Shown here: piece after piece, positions 24,512 to 38,539 of the stretch
Layout of the letters: the number at the start of each line of letters is the position of its first letter
Position numbering within the stretch: the first letter of the stretch is position 1
Assembly: GCF_026230105.1 (NCBI RefSeq)
Contig: NC_079476.1
Location: forward strand, 951,209-1,015,208
Origin: Diorhabda sublineata
Lineage: Eukaryota > Arthropoda > Insecta > Coleoptera > Chrysomelidae
DNA length: 64,000 nucleotides
Direction of reading: 5' to 3'
Position numbers and translations under genes: made by a program
The notes under the pieces: generated by a model
Databases searched by the model: none
Told to the model about the DNA's origin: nothing
What the model saw: the letters and a program-made list of their open reading frames with translations, nothing else

Positions 24512-25389
24512 CAGGGTCCTTCACGACGAGCTGAATCGATATGTATGCATGGGTTTTCCGAAATGCCTGTTTCAGTTTTCTGAAAGTGGACCCTAACTTC
24601 GTTGTTTTTGAACAGAATGCTAATTTCAATATAACTTTATATAAGGCATAGTTCACCATTTTTTAATTATTTCTCATTTTCGAAATTTTTGGTCACATGC
24701 AGCCCTCCACTAAAAAAATTATATATATAAGTTCAAGTGAGTCAGGTCTAATATTTTTGGGATTTGGACAAATAACACTCACAGCTTTCATAATCTTTGA
24801 AAATCTTGACAAAAATTTATATAGGGTGTTCAGAAAATGACACCGAATTTCGCCATGTAAAAACTTGGAAAATTGAATTTTCTCGAACTGCAGCCACAAT
24901 TTTTCTCTTTACCATTGGATTCTACGCATAAAATTAAAGAGACTTCGTTGGTAAATTTATATATCACAAATTAACGGTTTTTGTAGAAACTTTAAAAAAC
25001 TGAAATTTTCTTGGTTTTTAATTGCCACCTGCCGATGGCGCACAACGAATAACAAAATTTAACGTATCAAAAATTAAAATAATTTAGTCAATTAAAAAAT
25101 ATTTAAAAACATTACACTAAGAGGAGAAGAATAGAGCTAAAGTAAATGTTCGAAATGGTTGCCCTCAACTTCCAAACATTTATGGATTCTTTTTAAAATC
25201 CTGTGCTGAATGGGGTTTCGAATTTCTCGTAGTGAAAGAGCTCGAAACGTTGTTTTCATTATTTGTTAATCTGTTAGTTTATTTTGGTCTCTCCAGACAA
25301 CCGAAAAACCATGCAAGCAAATTTTCAGAACTTTTAGTCGCAGCACTTTCCCATATGCATATCGATTCAGCTCTTCGTGAAGGACCCTG
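24512..25389 (-). mobile_element. TA-flanked terminal-inverted-repeat transposon, deletion derivative
   Basis: An 878-bp element between TA dinucleotides (24510-24511 and 25390-25391). The left end CAGGGTCCTTCACGACGAGC pairs with the right end, whose complement is CAGGGTCCTTCACGAAGAGC, and the match continues through CTGAATCGATATG for roughly 40 bp. On the minus strand (about 25140-25250) an intact frame, including REIRNPIQHRILKRIHKCLE then VEGNHFEHLL and a stop, resembles the C-terminal tail of Tc1/mariner-related transposases (recalled CIE-NG-HFEHLL). The rest of the transposase is gone. Confidence 0.75.
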
Positions 25390-25394
25390 TACAT

Positions 25395-28300
25395 TATATA
25401 CTATCAGCAAAGCAACCAAACTATCACAAGTAAAATATGTAGTATTGAACTAAATTGGGGAAAACAAACTATGCTGATTGATTAGGAGAGTTCTATAGAA
25501 ATCAGAACAGTACAAGAAAACTAACCCCATATTATTTAGTCTCTACCCAATCCAGTTACGTCTTTTTTCTTACAGAAAATTTCCATTTTGAATTACATTT
25601 CTATTATAAAAAGTAACTAAAACCATTTTTATCAAAGATGTATTAGGCATAAGTAGTCAAGAGCGATCGTTGAATTTATTTAAATAAATTATTTTGAGAA
25701 TGTACCTTAAAATGATATTAATTATTACTGAACCAAATTTTCGATGACTTCGTATTATTATCCTCTATATCTTTTATAGTGAGTCTATCTGGGGTATTTC
25801 CAAGTCTTAATTACCCCATCTTGTAGACAAAACCTCATTAAATATCCAGAAATACATCGTTTCAAGCAGTAAAAATATCCAGCTACTAGAATAGGCTAAT
25901 GCATTATAACGAAACAGGATTCTACTAACAGGATATAATTGCAAATAAAAATTCTCATCAAAGAGTGTACACAAAATATTACCTCAGTGAGGTCTGCAGT
26001 TAAAAGATCTAGTTGTATACTGGTTAAATTAATCGATCTCATTAATCGATTCGGAAATCTTGAAATGTTTGATAGTTTATTCATTTTCAGCCGGTGGAAG
26101 GTTCTATTTTCATAATAATATGAACAATGATCAAAATTGAATATTGAATGAAGAAAAAAACTTTGATCAAAGTTTAGATCGTTGTAAATCACCTCCAAGT
26201 GACCAGCGACGCTACGATTATGTCGTGTATTAAGTATATATGTACCTTAAATACAATTACACATAAAAATTATAAATCGAAAGTTATTCCTATTTGTTTA
26301 TTGTTTGTTTGAAAAACTTATGATAGTAAGAATTTTGTGAATTCGTACGATCATTGTTTCCAACAAATCAAAATTAGTTTTTGAAGTCTTAGAGGCTTGA
26401 GAAAAATTCAAAATTTGATGAATCTTCTCTTGATGGATCGTCACCATCACTATGTTTGCTCCATCAGACGGTTCCTCAAAAGTGACCACAGCTTCTTTGG
26501 CAGAAGTTATGAGTAACTGATGGTTATCAAAAGTCCCCGCCCAAAAGCTTATCAAACTATTCTACTTCAGATGAAACAAGCGTGTTCAGCAGCTAGAAGT
26601 TATCTTTTGTTTGAGTTGGGTTCAAGCTTCTTACAGAAAAGCATCTAGAATAGAAATCTTTGTGTTCTAGGTACCACTGCTTGGGAAGTCATCTAATAAC
26701 TGAATTATTATCAGGATATGTTTTTGAAGAAAACGTGTTTTCAAAGATCGAAAGATCGATCTCTTTGTCCATGGATTGCAACAAGTTATTCTTTTCAAAT
26801 TTTAAATATCAGGATTTGAAGGACAATTGTCAATTAATAGCAGGATTTTTTTGTTATTTTCCTTGAATTCGCGATACTATATGCGTATCCATCTGTAAAA
26901 AATGTTGAGCAGTTAAGAAATCGATAAGAGAATGCATTTTGAAAACATTTGAAATGTTTTCGACTTTCCTTGTTCGGGGTTAATTTATAAATTATTTAAT
27001 AATAATTCATAAAATAGTGCTTTTAACTGCATTGGAAATTTCATTCGATTGAACCGAAACAAAGTCGCCAGCTATCTTGCCATTAACAATGTTGGGTCTT
27101 AAAACTGTTTATTCAGCTCATGGACCATGTATATAGCAAAAAATTTTCTTCATCTCGTAACAGAGGTCCTTTAAAAGATATTATTAGGTCGCGCTGTAGC
27201 TTGAACTTCAGTATCAATGCCTTACCTGACACGTAGAGATCATGGTACGTTTTAATTTTGGAAAATTGGTACTAAGAAGCGTCTCCATTTTATCTTCATC
27301 ATTCTCGAAAAATAACTTCAAGAAAACCATGATGTTGCAAGGGGCTCTATAATAATAGAGTGAATAATAAACCAAAATAGATCAAGGCCTTCTCAGTCTG
27401 AAACAAAAACCGTCAGCCAAGGGTTTTGTACAAGTCAAAAATTCCACAATTGATTGAAGAAGGAAGCGGAATTGTTATTGTTGTTATCAGTTCTACTGTA
27501 ATTCTGAAATAATTTTGATTATCATCTGAAATATATACTGTTTTAAATTACTTAATTTCTAGCCTAAGACCACTCAGCTCCACTCAATCACCGAAAAATC
27601 TTCTTCCAATACTCCGCATTTATTTAAGATTGAGATTTCCCTTACCCAAAAGATCCTCACTAAAGTTGTACCTTCATAATTATTTTTAAAACCTCATGCT
27701 AGGGTTTCTAAAGTCACTTAATCAATCCTAGTCTTGTGAGAGATTTCAACTTTAATTCAAAAATTTCAAATTTATAAATAGAATCGATTGATAGATATGA
27801 CTCAAATTATTGCTTTAGATTTCTATTATCCTTTATTTCTGTTATATTTGCTCCTGAAACTGCAGACAAAGGAGCATAAAGTCTATGAGATTCTCTTATC
27901 TTCCCTTGCCTCTAGTAGATCCGTAGAACATTTGTTTTTTGATAAAAAACGTCGGTAAATAACAATAAGGGCATGATCCAACTTTTTCATTAAAATATAT
28001 TTCCAAATACTACGGTTATGCTGAAATCGACCGTTTTCCTTACCTTATTAATAAATTCTTTGCTTTATCTATTTGTTTTTATATTTTTCTATTTGAAATA
28101 CTATACACTGCACTTAACTAACTTATAGTAATTCGCTTATAACTTATCACTCAACTAAGTTAAATATTTTATCTGAATTCTTCGAATACTTTGATAATTC
28201 GTTTTGTTATAAACTGAACTAAACTGCGAGCCCGTTTATATATCCAAACGAAGTTCTTAAGATTACTAGAAAATATAAATAAATAAAACTTATTCAAAAG

Positions 28301-29185
28301 AAACAATGTAAATAAATCGCTTGCTATTGAAACGGATATAAAAACAAAGATCAAACTAATTCCGGGTAGTTCAACAACGGCTTTGCCAAATTTTAGAGTT
28401 CTGAATATATTTCAACGTAAAGATTATGTTTCGAATTACTCTTTCAGGATCCTATAAATTTATTATTTGCTTATCTCAATCCAATTTCAATCTAATCACC
28501 CAATTTTAACAATTCCAATACTCGATTAAGTTTGGTTGAAACCTGCAGAATTACACTAAAAAATGCAAAATTCATCGTACCATCCATTGTGTGCTTTCAC
28601 ATAATAGTTAATTTTCTTTTTCATTCTACTCCGTATACATGAGATGCTAATGATTAAGCGATACATCCATTTTAGTAATCCAATGAATTAACTGAACTAC
28701 ACGTACTACATCTTTGCATCTTTTCCATCGCTTCAATATCCACTTGAAACCCCTGTCGATATTAAATATGTTCATGAAATGTATCCATTGAAGCGGAAAT
28801 AGATAAAAGAGACATGTCTCCAATCAAATCCATAATAACGCCACTACAAGCAGATTTTTGAAATGAACATGAATACACAATACAATGTTGAACAGGATTT
28901 GGTATCATTGGCTTGTTCCTCATTAACATGTGTATTCTCTTTGGACATTCGTATTTCATATGCTTTTGTTTAAGTTTTAGTTCTGTATCAAGTTTTTTTA
29001 GTGAAAAAGCTCATTTATTTTTGTGAAGTTGATATTACTGTGGAAGTAAATAGTAATTTTGTACGACAATAATAATTGTCAAGTTACTATGAAAGAATAT
29101 TTTCATATGATTGATTTGTTAGTTGTCATTCATTTTATTCGAATACGAGAAATGATACTCAAGTTTTAAGACAATTTTTCTTAAT
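25395..29185. other. Long AT-rich interval with no recognised gene
   Basis: No protein family, RNA gene or element end was recognised. Minus-strand frames at 25896-26198 and 26298-26555 and the plus-strand frame at 26660-26866 are short and lack motifs. The 26298-26555 frame (with FWAGTFDNHQLLITSAKEAV) is the most protein-like, but I cannot support it further. Confidence 0.5.
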
Positions 29186-29189
29186 TGAA

Positions 29190-29985
29190 TGTGGCTTTAT
29201 TGTTTTTCAAATTACTCCCCATTGATATCAACATAATTTTAAATGCGAAGGAACCAATTGTCGAAGCATTTTTTCCATTCCGATTGAGGTACCATCAACT
29301 GCTACTTCAGATGTAAAAAAAACGTTGATTGAATAAGAAGAAATCATTGGGTGCCAAACAAGGATTGTACGACGGATGAAGCATCAATTCGATGTTTTGA
29401 CTGTTCAAAAACGTTTTTGTTTGAAATCATGTGCGAGAACTCGCTTAGTCGTGATAGAGAATGATTCGTTGTCTGTGATTGTGTTCCCTGAACATATTTG
29501 GCGAACAAATATTAGTGTACCATTCAGAATTAACCGTTCTACGTTGCTCCAATGGAATGGTGGTGACATTTGCTACGTGTACGAACAACTTTTGGTGTAT
29601 TTGGCTGGTCTTGATGTACCCATACAGTCGATTTAGGATTCATATGCATAGATCCATAATTCATCGCCTGCAACGAGATTTTAGGCGTCTTTTCTCAGCA
29701 CCAATAGAGACGAACTTTTTTTAAGCGATTGTAAAACTATGCAGTATCCGAAGCGATTAAATCTTTCCAACATCCAGAGCTAAATTTTCATGCAATATTG
29801 AATGTATGCGGTGAAGCTACTGTCCAAGCGTTTCTAAATCTAACGGTATATTACATGACGATCTTGCAATATCAGTTTACGTACAGCATCGATGTTCTCT
29901 GGACCAACAGTCGATTTTGGAAGATGTTGTTTCATCACCAAAAGTCGAAGCGAGTTTATCGGCTGTGTTCGTCGGTCAGTTTCCA
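29190..29985 (-). pseudogene. Near full-length but broken mariner transposase
   Basis: Across shifting minus-strand frames nearly the whole protein can be followed. In order: PENIDAVRKLILQDRHV and TRIHSILHE-like DNA-binding blocks; LTIAQKK; DELWIYAYE with the first catalytic Asp; STVWVHQDQPNTPKVVRTRS; RQRIILYHD with the second Asp; NSQNIELMLHPSYNPCLAPN followed by DFF, with the third Asp; and a degraded GMEKMLRQLV tail. Stops and several frameshifts make it inactive. It is the same family as 15055, 48905 and 56868 and the most complete of them. Inverted ends were not identified. Confidence 0.85.
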
Positions 29986-30254
29986 GTAGATTTTGACTTC
30001 TAAGTCTTCCAATATAGTCTATTAAGGATATTTGTTGTTATTAAACAAAAAGATAGAGGCGACAACTCTGCAATTGCAAGTTACTGGGTAAAAGCTGAAC
30101 AAGAAATACCACCATTTCCATCCTTGTTGGTCCTATGGTCTGACTCTCCACTATCAGTTAACCATTAAAGCGTCAACCAATACACTCTTTGAGAACAAAC
30201 AATAATTCTATCTGAAAATAGATACTAGAAATGATAGAGCTGTTCAAGCGGTCA

Positions 30255-30500
30255 CTCTATTGCAGAGTCAGCGAGAAGTGGTCAGTGCGCTAAACACACT
30301 TGCTGTTTCCAGCTTTCCAGTTACCAGAGCTAGAGTTAACTCTTATAGAAGACGCGGTTCAAACTTGAAATCAGTTCAAGTTCAACAAGAGAAACTGGAC
30401 CTCATTCTCTTCTTAGATGAAAGCAGAGTGTGCCTGCTCGGTATCCATAGAACAGGACGAGTCCAAAGAAGACCTGGAGAGATGAGTCAAGCTGGATGCG
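30255..30500 (+). pseudogene. Tc1-like transposase fragment
   Basis: A single plus-strand frame contains YRRRGSNLKSVQ, then LILFLDESRVCLLGIHRTGR and VQRRPGEM. The (V/I)LF-DESR--L---DGR-RV-RRPGER pattern is the hallmark first-Asp region of Tc1/mariner DD34E transposases of the Tc1 branch. The frame is open for 115 codons but leaves the family after GCVIHF. The second Asp and the Glu are absent. Confidence 0.75.
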
Positions 30501-30609
30501 TGATCCATTTTCTGTTGATATTGATAATTACAATACAAATATTAAACAGTTTTTCTACCGATGAAATATTGCCCATACATTTCATACCTCCGACGTTTTG
30601 TCATTGATT

Positions 30610-33600
30610 TGAAGCTAAAAAAATAATATTTTGATTTTGTTTAAATTGATATTAGTCTTGTTAATCAGGTATTTCAAAATTCGTTGCCATTGAAACGAAC
30701 CAACGATCTCAATTGGATCCACAGTTTTATTTACAGATATCTGAACTCAAAATGACTCATAACTTCATCACAAGCACGTACAACTCATTGATAAGATTTC
30801 CATCTCGTTTCATACTATAGTGGTGTTAGATTTCTTTGTTGTTATCTCTTATTTTTGTTACTATGAGGTTAGCAAATGTTCTCTACGGTAGTCATCTTAT
30901 TATGATGATCTCGTTGGGTTTGTGGTTTCTAGAGCGCGAACTATCTTTTTATCACGGCCTATAACGACCTCTACTCTACTTTATATTCTGATAAATTTCA
31001 TCCTGATTGTTACTCAAAGGGGAGATGTTTTCTGGAATCTTTGCGCACTCTTTGTTGCTGAAACTCGGTAGCTCTGCTCGCTGAAATGTAGAGTATCATC
31101 TTAATTATTCGTTCTCCATCTTCTCTTGATGGATCTTGATATACCAATATGCGTTCACCACATACCAGATCTCATATATTCCGAACTAGTAACTATCAGA
31201 ATTAAGAGGCTAATGATAGCCCTGATGAGGTGACGCTAGGTCTTCTATATTTTCACTGGTTTCCCTCTTCTCCGATTCTTCGGCTTCTCCGGCGTGGTTC
31301 TTGAACGTCAATTCAACTGCTATAATAGAAAGTTGTCTCCTGAAAAATGTTCTGATTAATCATATGATTTCGTGACAATTTTCACATTATAAATTTGCGT
31401 TATTGTTTTATTTTGAATCTAATACAGGACTTCACAAAACGTCTATTGTATAGTCAGAGTTCACGATACAGAATAGATTCATGAAAAAAATTGCTTGCTC
31501 CCCAGTAATCTATAGATCAGACAAGCGAACTAAAGAAGGTTCGGTTGTTGTGAAGTGATGTTTTCCCTGTGCCCTGGCAATTGAATTGCTAATTTTATTG
31601 TGATCTTATTTATTATATGGTTTCACTTCATATACTTCATTCAGACTTTTCATATGACAGGAAAGTATCGCTTAAAATGTCATGAGACTTAAATGATCCA
31701 AAATATGTACAGAAAATTGTTTAACAATTATTTTCGTGCTACGTAAGTTATATTTTTATATGGCTTTATTTGAGTCGATTCGAACAGTTAACTTTTATGT
31801 AGACTGCAGTCATTTATCATCTAATATAATGGAGCAGATATTGAAACTGAAATATGTAAAGCTGAAATAAATATCTAGGTGAAAAATGCGATTTCACTGA
31901 TAGGCATAGTGTTAATTTATTATATTTTTGTCCATTTTCCAAACAAAAATGAACAACAGAAGGTTGTCATGATACAATAAAAAATTACATCGCCATTGTG
32001 AGTGTGATAAATATACAAGGTTTTGAATGCCACACTCGTGAGGTACAACTCAAATATTTTTATAAAAGTTAGCTCTAAACATGACGAAAAATATTTCACG
32101 TTAGTGAAACAAGTTCACATTATGAATATTCGGTATATTTTTAATAAGTAACAAATTTCAAATGCTCTACGTGACCATGCCTAAAAAATCAAAAAATTCC
32201 ATTTATTTTTAGTAAAATATTACAAAAATTTAATGACTCTAACCCTCAGCCAAACTTAATAACAAATTCAACATAATGAACAAATTTTTTGATCAAAAAA
32301 TAAAATGGATAGAGAACAGTATTCTGCTCGATTTTCGGTCTCAATGTTAGTTGGGTTTTCCTTTAGAAAAAGTCATAAGTCCGTGCTTTCCCACTTAAAT
32401 TTATTAAACTATGACATGACAGGAGTTCAAAAATTGAGAAAAATATGAAGAAACAAGTCTATAAGGAGCCACGCGATTAAAAATCGAAGAGCTCTTCTGG
32501 GAAGGTATAAATTTTATGACTTTTCCGATCAATATGACCTTAGCTCAATCCTTATTGATTTATAAAGTTGAACCATGTACCGAAGATTCGCTGGGAGTTA
32601 TAAAAAGAGAATAGTTGCTAGGGAACTAGAAAGCATGGAAAACAATGTTATTCAACATCTTTTTACCACACATGAAAATAGTTTTTGATTGAATCATTTG
32701 CACCATTTTTTATTTGTGTGGATTTTACTGAGATTGTTAAATAATATATAATAATATAATAAATAAATTCACACTGTACATGACAAAATATACACGCTAA
32801 AACACATTACCAATTGTTAACTTGACAACTCTGAATGTTGAATTAGAAATACACGAAAAGTTTCAACGCATTTACACTGTTTTTTAGGTGAATAATTCGA
32901 TTAAACAGAGGTTGATGACTGTGAACTATAGGTTTCATGAATTTCACGTTATATTTAATCATAACAAACATAGAAACTCAATTCTTTTTAATTCACAAAT
33001 AAAATTTTTCATATTATTCAGGATTCAGTTGAATTATCCGTACTGAATACGTTTTTGGGAGCTTTCAGTAACATTCATTCGAATTCTAAAATAGCATTAA
33101 TCGTCGCAATTGCAGACCACAGAAATAAAATCAATTTATATACAACCCGTTGCAATTTGATATTCAAAAACAAGCATTAACTTTACTGTTCATTTAATTA
33201 TCATTACATGGAACTAAATTCATTGAATATGATGAAGTAATTGAATATTCACAATCTAAATTCATTTTCTAACTACATCCACTTATTCCCATTGTAAAGA
33301 GTGAGTTTTTTACTAATTTACAGTAGATCTTGCTATGGGATTTCGGTTAGGAGATAAATTATTAAAAATATCACAAGTTTCTTGTTGACGCCTATTACTT
33401 AAAAGGTCCGGCGTATTTTACTGGGAATTTCCAAATCCAAATAAATATTTTCAAAATTACCTTATTAAGCGTGTGTGGTGAAGCAATATCTAAATAATAT
33501 GTTTTCCATGATATATTGTAAGGCGTAGTTTTATCAAATGGCCCTCGTGATCACCCGACACAAATTCTTTCATACTATTTCCCATGGGGTCACTTAAAAA

Positions 33601-34815
33601 ACATCGCATTACTTCTAGCATGGCACAAACATTTAAAGATTTGTCTTCAGTTGTTGTAGATTTTCACTTAGTGACATTAGACTTTGTTACAAGTTTATAT
33701 TAGTTAGTTAGTTAGTTATTGAAGAATATTCAAATTAAATGAGTTTATTCAGTCGTACTCATCCAAATGTACAATACAAAAATAATCAGTATTTCTTGGA
33801 GATTTCTAAAAACACAAAATATATAGGGTGATCCATTTGAAATAACAAAGTTCATGAGCATGACAAATTTGGAGATCCCCAAATAGCATTGTAGGAATAA
33901 TCAAATGAAATATTCCACATTATCAGTTTCGTATACACAAGGCTAAACATCTTTCCCCATGTCCTAATGCAGCATTTTCAGCATTAAAAAACCAATTGCT
34001 CATGTTTCCCATCAACTCGAAATCTTAGTACTATTTTCGGATTTGAATTAGAGTTTATTTTGAAATCAGACATCAGACAGAGTTAAAATGATTCCATTTA
34101 AACTTTCCTAAATGATTTTGTAGCATAAAAAAATAAGTATTCCTAGAATATCCAGCCGCGTTTTCGTACAGTAAACAGTGTTGCTTTTTTTCCAAATCTC
34201 AAATTCAAGTTTCATTGGTTTGTTGCAGATTTTTATACAGAGGAACTCAAAATATCTATTTTGAAAGACAAAAGACAAAAAAATGAGTAGAGCAATGGAA
34301 AGAATTAAACGGAATTTTATCCTAATATTATTGTAAGAATATTGAGAAGATCAGAAGGAAAAATTATCTTCCACGAAGTACTGAAATTGGAAACCTCCTC
34401 TTATATTACTTCTGTTATGATATTCGATTAGCGAAATTACTGTTGAAATTATAACAGTTTTGAAAAGGTGGAGAGAAAATCATTATTGGATAGTTGTACT
34501 AGGAATTAAGTGACATGGAAACGCGGAAAATTGAACAATTTTGACGTTGAGGAATCAACTTGAAAATTCTTCCAATATTCTAAGATGTTTGTTCACCCTG
34601 AATAAAGAGTTGAACTGAATACCTGTAATTGGTTATTTCTTTTTGACTTCATCATAATTATGGTATAAAATTGTGGTGAATATCCATTAAACTCAGTTAG
34701 TGCAGGGAAATTAGGCGATTTTAAGCTTAAACCTCAAATTAAATTCGGCGGCTTTGATTTTTCAGCTTCTGGAAGCTTTTGATATACTAAATAAGATCCT
34801 AGAAAAATCTCGGGC
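30610..34815. other. AT-rich interval with no recognised gene; one possible TIR end at about 33826
   Basis: Nothing coding was recognised. A (TTAG)4 run occurs near 33701-33718 and TATAGGGTGATCCATTTG at about 33824 resembles one end of an inverted-repeat element, with no partner found. A moderately GC-richer segment at 30880-31330 gave no family match on either strand. Confidence 0.5.
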
Positions 34816-34819
34816 GCGT

Positions 34820-35575
34820 ATTTTCGAAATTTTGAAACGCGAATAACTCAAAAACTATGATGAAAAAATGTAGAGTACAGAATTCTCTACAAAAAAGTAT
34901 CCAAGGTACTTGTTCCTAACTTCAAAATTTTCACTTTAAAATGGGTTTATACACTCAAAAATTCTCTTAAACAAAATCGATTCTGTTTAACGTGCTTTGG
35001 AATAAACTCACTCTTAGTCTTATCAAAATTGTAAAAATAAGGATACATCATCCTGAGAATGGTTTTGTTTAAACTTGAAGCTGAGATTCTAAGCTTCAAA
35101 ATGAGTACCCACATATTTGTAAAAGAAAAACTATCAAGAAGTCTGAATATTGAAATAACAATCAACTCTCCTTGGATTTGCTTGTTTATATGGCGAGACA
35201 AATATGCATTGAGACTTCAAGTACCTCTTCATCTCGTCGAAAATTATGTTAGCTTACACGAATAAAATATAGAGATCTTAACCATTATGATGCATTTTGT
35301 TTTTTTTTGAGAACAAAGTAGCGCCTGGAACGCAAATTTTCTTGAATTCGCACTGGCGGGAACTAGCGAGCGGATGCTTCGGCTTTCGGCGAAGATTATT
35401 CAGAAATAGTAGCTCCATCGAAAAAATAACTACAGATCTTTTTTGTTGAAAATTTCGTGCTCTACATTTTTTGTATGGGCACTTTTTTTCTAATTCCTCT
35501 TATTTTTCGAGCTATTCGCGTCTCAAAATTTGTTTGAGTTTCAAAATTTCGGAAACTCGTTTTTTGTTAAGATTT
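34820..35575. repeat. Diverged inverted repeat (foldback-like)
   Basis: The stretch near 34828-34910 (TTTTGAAACGCGAATAACTC, then AAATGTAGAGTACAGAATTC) is matched in reverse complement by 35445-35560 (complement: GAGACGCGAATAGCTCGAAA, then AAATGTAGAGCACGAAATTT). The arms are diverged and about 100 bp each. The interior includes a GC-richer patch at 35310-35400. No ends or flanking duplication were identified. Confidence 0.5.
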
Positions 35576-35579
35576 GCTA

Positions 35580-36375
35580 TGCTTATTCAGTAACCGAAAA
35601 CCTCTGAGAATTTAATTTCGGTCTTGGTTCTACTTTACCTGTACTAAGAGGTCAATTTGTTAGAAGTATTCGTATTGAAAACCCACACTTTCTAAAATGT
35701 TCCCAAATTAGTGATACCCTAATTTGTATAAAGTGAAAGGACGAATTTAGTGGATGGAAAAGATGTGATAATGAAATTATCACAAAAAGTTACACACACA
35801 CAAAGTAAAATTCAAAATCAGTGATCAATCTGCTTCAAATTATGCTACAAACTTATCTCTTGGGAAAACAAAAAATACAGTATACAAGTATGAAATGATA
35901 ATCATTTTCCACTATTATGAATCATACGAGCACGAAAATAACATCCCATGCGAGTTATACATTATAATTTTTCCACGGTTTTGATAAATTATACCTAAAT
36001 TATGTAACAAATAACATTTTTTCATCATTCTTTCGTTTAATTTACAATCTGTCCGCAATATAGCAATAAGTGAATATTGAGATGAATGGAATAGACCCAG
36101 TTTTCCTATTGAGCTATAGTTACAAGGCAACTACTTAAGTACTAGCGAAGTTTTTACAGGCTAAAAGAATAGAACTTTTGATAAAATGTCTATAAGCGAA
36201 AGGCATGAGATTTAAAGTTCAAAAATTTAAACATTAAATTCTCTACTTTAGAAACTATTAAGTCTACATCTTACTACTAGGTTTTTAGCAAATCTGTTTT
36301 CATGCCTTTCTAAGTCTAGATTTTTATTTTTCAACCGAATTAACATTCAAATTACCAGCGATTAGCTTTATTAGG
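35580..36375. other. No recognised gene
   Basis: AT-rich interval. The minus-strand frame at 35915-36130 has no motif. Confidence 0.5.
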
Positions 36376-36379
36376 CACA

Positions 36380-37275
36380 AACCAAGAAGCATCGTTGATT
36401 ACTCAAAGAGTTTTTGCTTGAAACCATCGATAATTTCTATATTCGAGTTTGATTCCCAGCCCCAGAGTTGCATGACCAGATTGGTTTGAGAATAACTTTG
36501 TTCTAGTAGAGTTTATGCAGCTGGAGGCTAAGTTGTTTCCTTCTAGAGTAGTCTTCGATACAAGGAAAGTCCAAGGTATTTTACGTTTTCTCGTTGCCGT
36601 TCAGACTCGCGAGTGGGAAATTTCTTCTTCTATTTGTAAATGTTATATATACCGATTTTGTATCATTGACTTTTATTCCTTACAATTTTAACCATACTTT
36701 TAGACTAATCGGGTTTGATTGTGAAAGTTGGGATGATGTTTGAGAATCTTATCAGAATATAAAACAGCAGTAGGCAAGTCCAAAGTGTCTAGTATGTGAA
36801 AAAGAGGACCCGGTGCATTTCCTTGTGGAACTTTAGCTTTTTATGGGATGGAATTTCGAGTGTTCATGCTGGTATTTAACAAGGAATTGGCAGGCGATTA
36901 AATAGGATTTAAGGATGAGGAAAAGGTTAAAGGCAAAGAGCATCTCAATCTTATACAACAGTCCAATGAGCCAGACTTTGTCAAAAGCCTGGCTCACATA
37001 CAAGAATACAGCAGAGCTGTAGACATCGCATTATTTTGTTAATGATCCGTGTACCTGTCCAATAATGACGTGTTCCTCTTGAAAACCACTTTTCATTGGA
37101 TCGGAGAGTGCCCAAGCCTTGAAATTGAATTATAAATAGCTGTTATCAACTGGGGTATCAACAAAGCACACTGGGGTAATTCGATGACGACTTTGGCGTT
37201 AATCAAGTCATAATCTGGTGATTTCTTGGGACTGAGATCTTTGATTTCTTCCAGGACTTAGTTTCTAGATATTTT
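36380..37275 (-). pseudogene. Jockey-clade LINE ORF2: reverse transcriptase remnant
   Basis: Read on the minus strand from 37275 leftward: LEEIKDLSPKKSPDYDLINA (RT motif 0/1); a deletion; SQAFDKVWLIGLLYKIEM with the first RT Asp; LFLILKSYLIACQFLVKYQH; a degraded PQG segment; IKVNDTKSVYITFTN; KYLGL-like and KRKQLSLQLHKLY-like blocks; and ILKPIWS then MQLWGWESNSNIEIIDGFKQ, the YGIQLWG-ASNSNIEI motif. Order and spacing fit a Jockey-type ORF2 with internal deletions and many stops. The FADD box is not recognisable. Confidence 0.85.
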
Positions 37276-37279
37276 TGCT

Positions 37280-38535
37280 AGTGGTACGGAAGACCGATTG
37301 ATTGTTTTAGTTCTTTTCCATGATCATCTGTTGTTGAAGAATTTGATTGGAAGATCTCTTCCAGGTGGCCAGTAAAAGCATTCGCTTTCATGTCCAGTTA
37401 TCCCGTGGCTTTCTGAAAAGCAGATGAGGTGGACCGAATTGAAAATAACTCAATTCATTATTTTTCAATAGAAAATAAACAAATATTAAAACGCGTATAC
37501 ACTTATCATGTTAATTTTATATTCAGAAAGGTGAATCCAGGTGAATTTATTTTTTTATTGCAACTTTGATTATGATAAATTACTAAAAATATCAGCCAGG
37601 TAAAATCTAGGGCGTAAACAAATGAGATTAAGGTCCTCTGGTTTTTCCCTTGTACGCTTTTGGTTGTTTCGCTTACACAAATAAATTAAGGACAGAAGGG
37701 GGAGCTCAGTTATACCCGTTAAAGATCTGACTCGAGTCAAGATGGAAATAGATACAAACTACATAACGTGGATAAGAAAGAGTGTAGGTATTCGAACATG
37801 TTTTTTAAAAAAATATGAATCATAATTGAGAATGTCGTCGTGAGTTTTGAAATACTAATAGTCTCAGTTTTGCACCCTAGTACTCATAGAAGATGATGTG
37901 ATTGATAATTCAAAACGATCCAAAGATAAGCTTTGAAAATACTAGTCAATGAAAAAATATTTTTATGTGTTAAAGTTCAAAAGAAAAAACTAAAAGTATT
38001 AAGTTTATTGATTCTATTATGAAACAATTCATTAAAAAAAGGTTGATACTTCCATTTTTATTTTGTATCATCAAATATGTTGCTATTTTTCATACTGAAG
38101 TGAAAGGGAAATGCTCATGTCTGACAGTTACTCAAAAATCCCAACAAAAAGTTCAACTTATAATGTTATCCAATGCCAATGACTTCTATTATTGATTATA
38201 ACATTTTTTCTACGACCAAACCATATTATTGTGATGCGAATATCATTGAAGAGTTGTTTCCTTTTTTGTATCGTGAAACGTAGAGGTATATCCAATCTGT
38301 TTCATTTGAAAACAAAATTATTCTCCATCGCTATGAGCTTCGAGCCGGAAAGAAACAAAAGGAGCCCACATCAGTTGTCAAGTTGAGTCGATGCTCAGTT
38401 TTTTTTGTTTCGTTTTGACATAATGCTTCGTCGGCAGTTTCCAAATCAATTTTAGAATGAAAGATCTGTGAAAATGACATTGTTCGCTGATAAAATTTCT
38501 CAATTTCACACAATAAATTTAACGAAAATAGTTCA
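37280..38535. other. No recognised gene
   Basis: AT-rich interval between the Jockey remnant and the PLE fragment. The small frames at 38192-38386 and 38331-38513 overlap on opposite strands and lack motifs. Confidence 0.5.
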
Positions 38536-38539
38536 TTTC

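Noticed and set aside
33701..33718. (TTAG)4 as telomeric repeat
   Set aside because: Too short, and the insect telomere unit is TTAGG; an ordinary microsatellite is the simpler reading.
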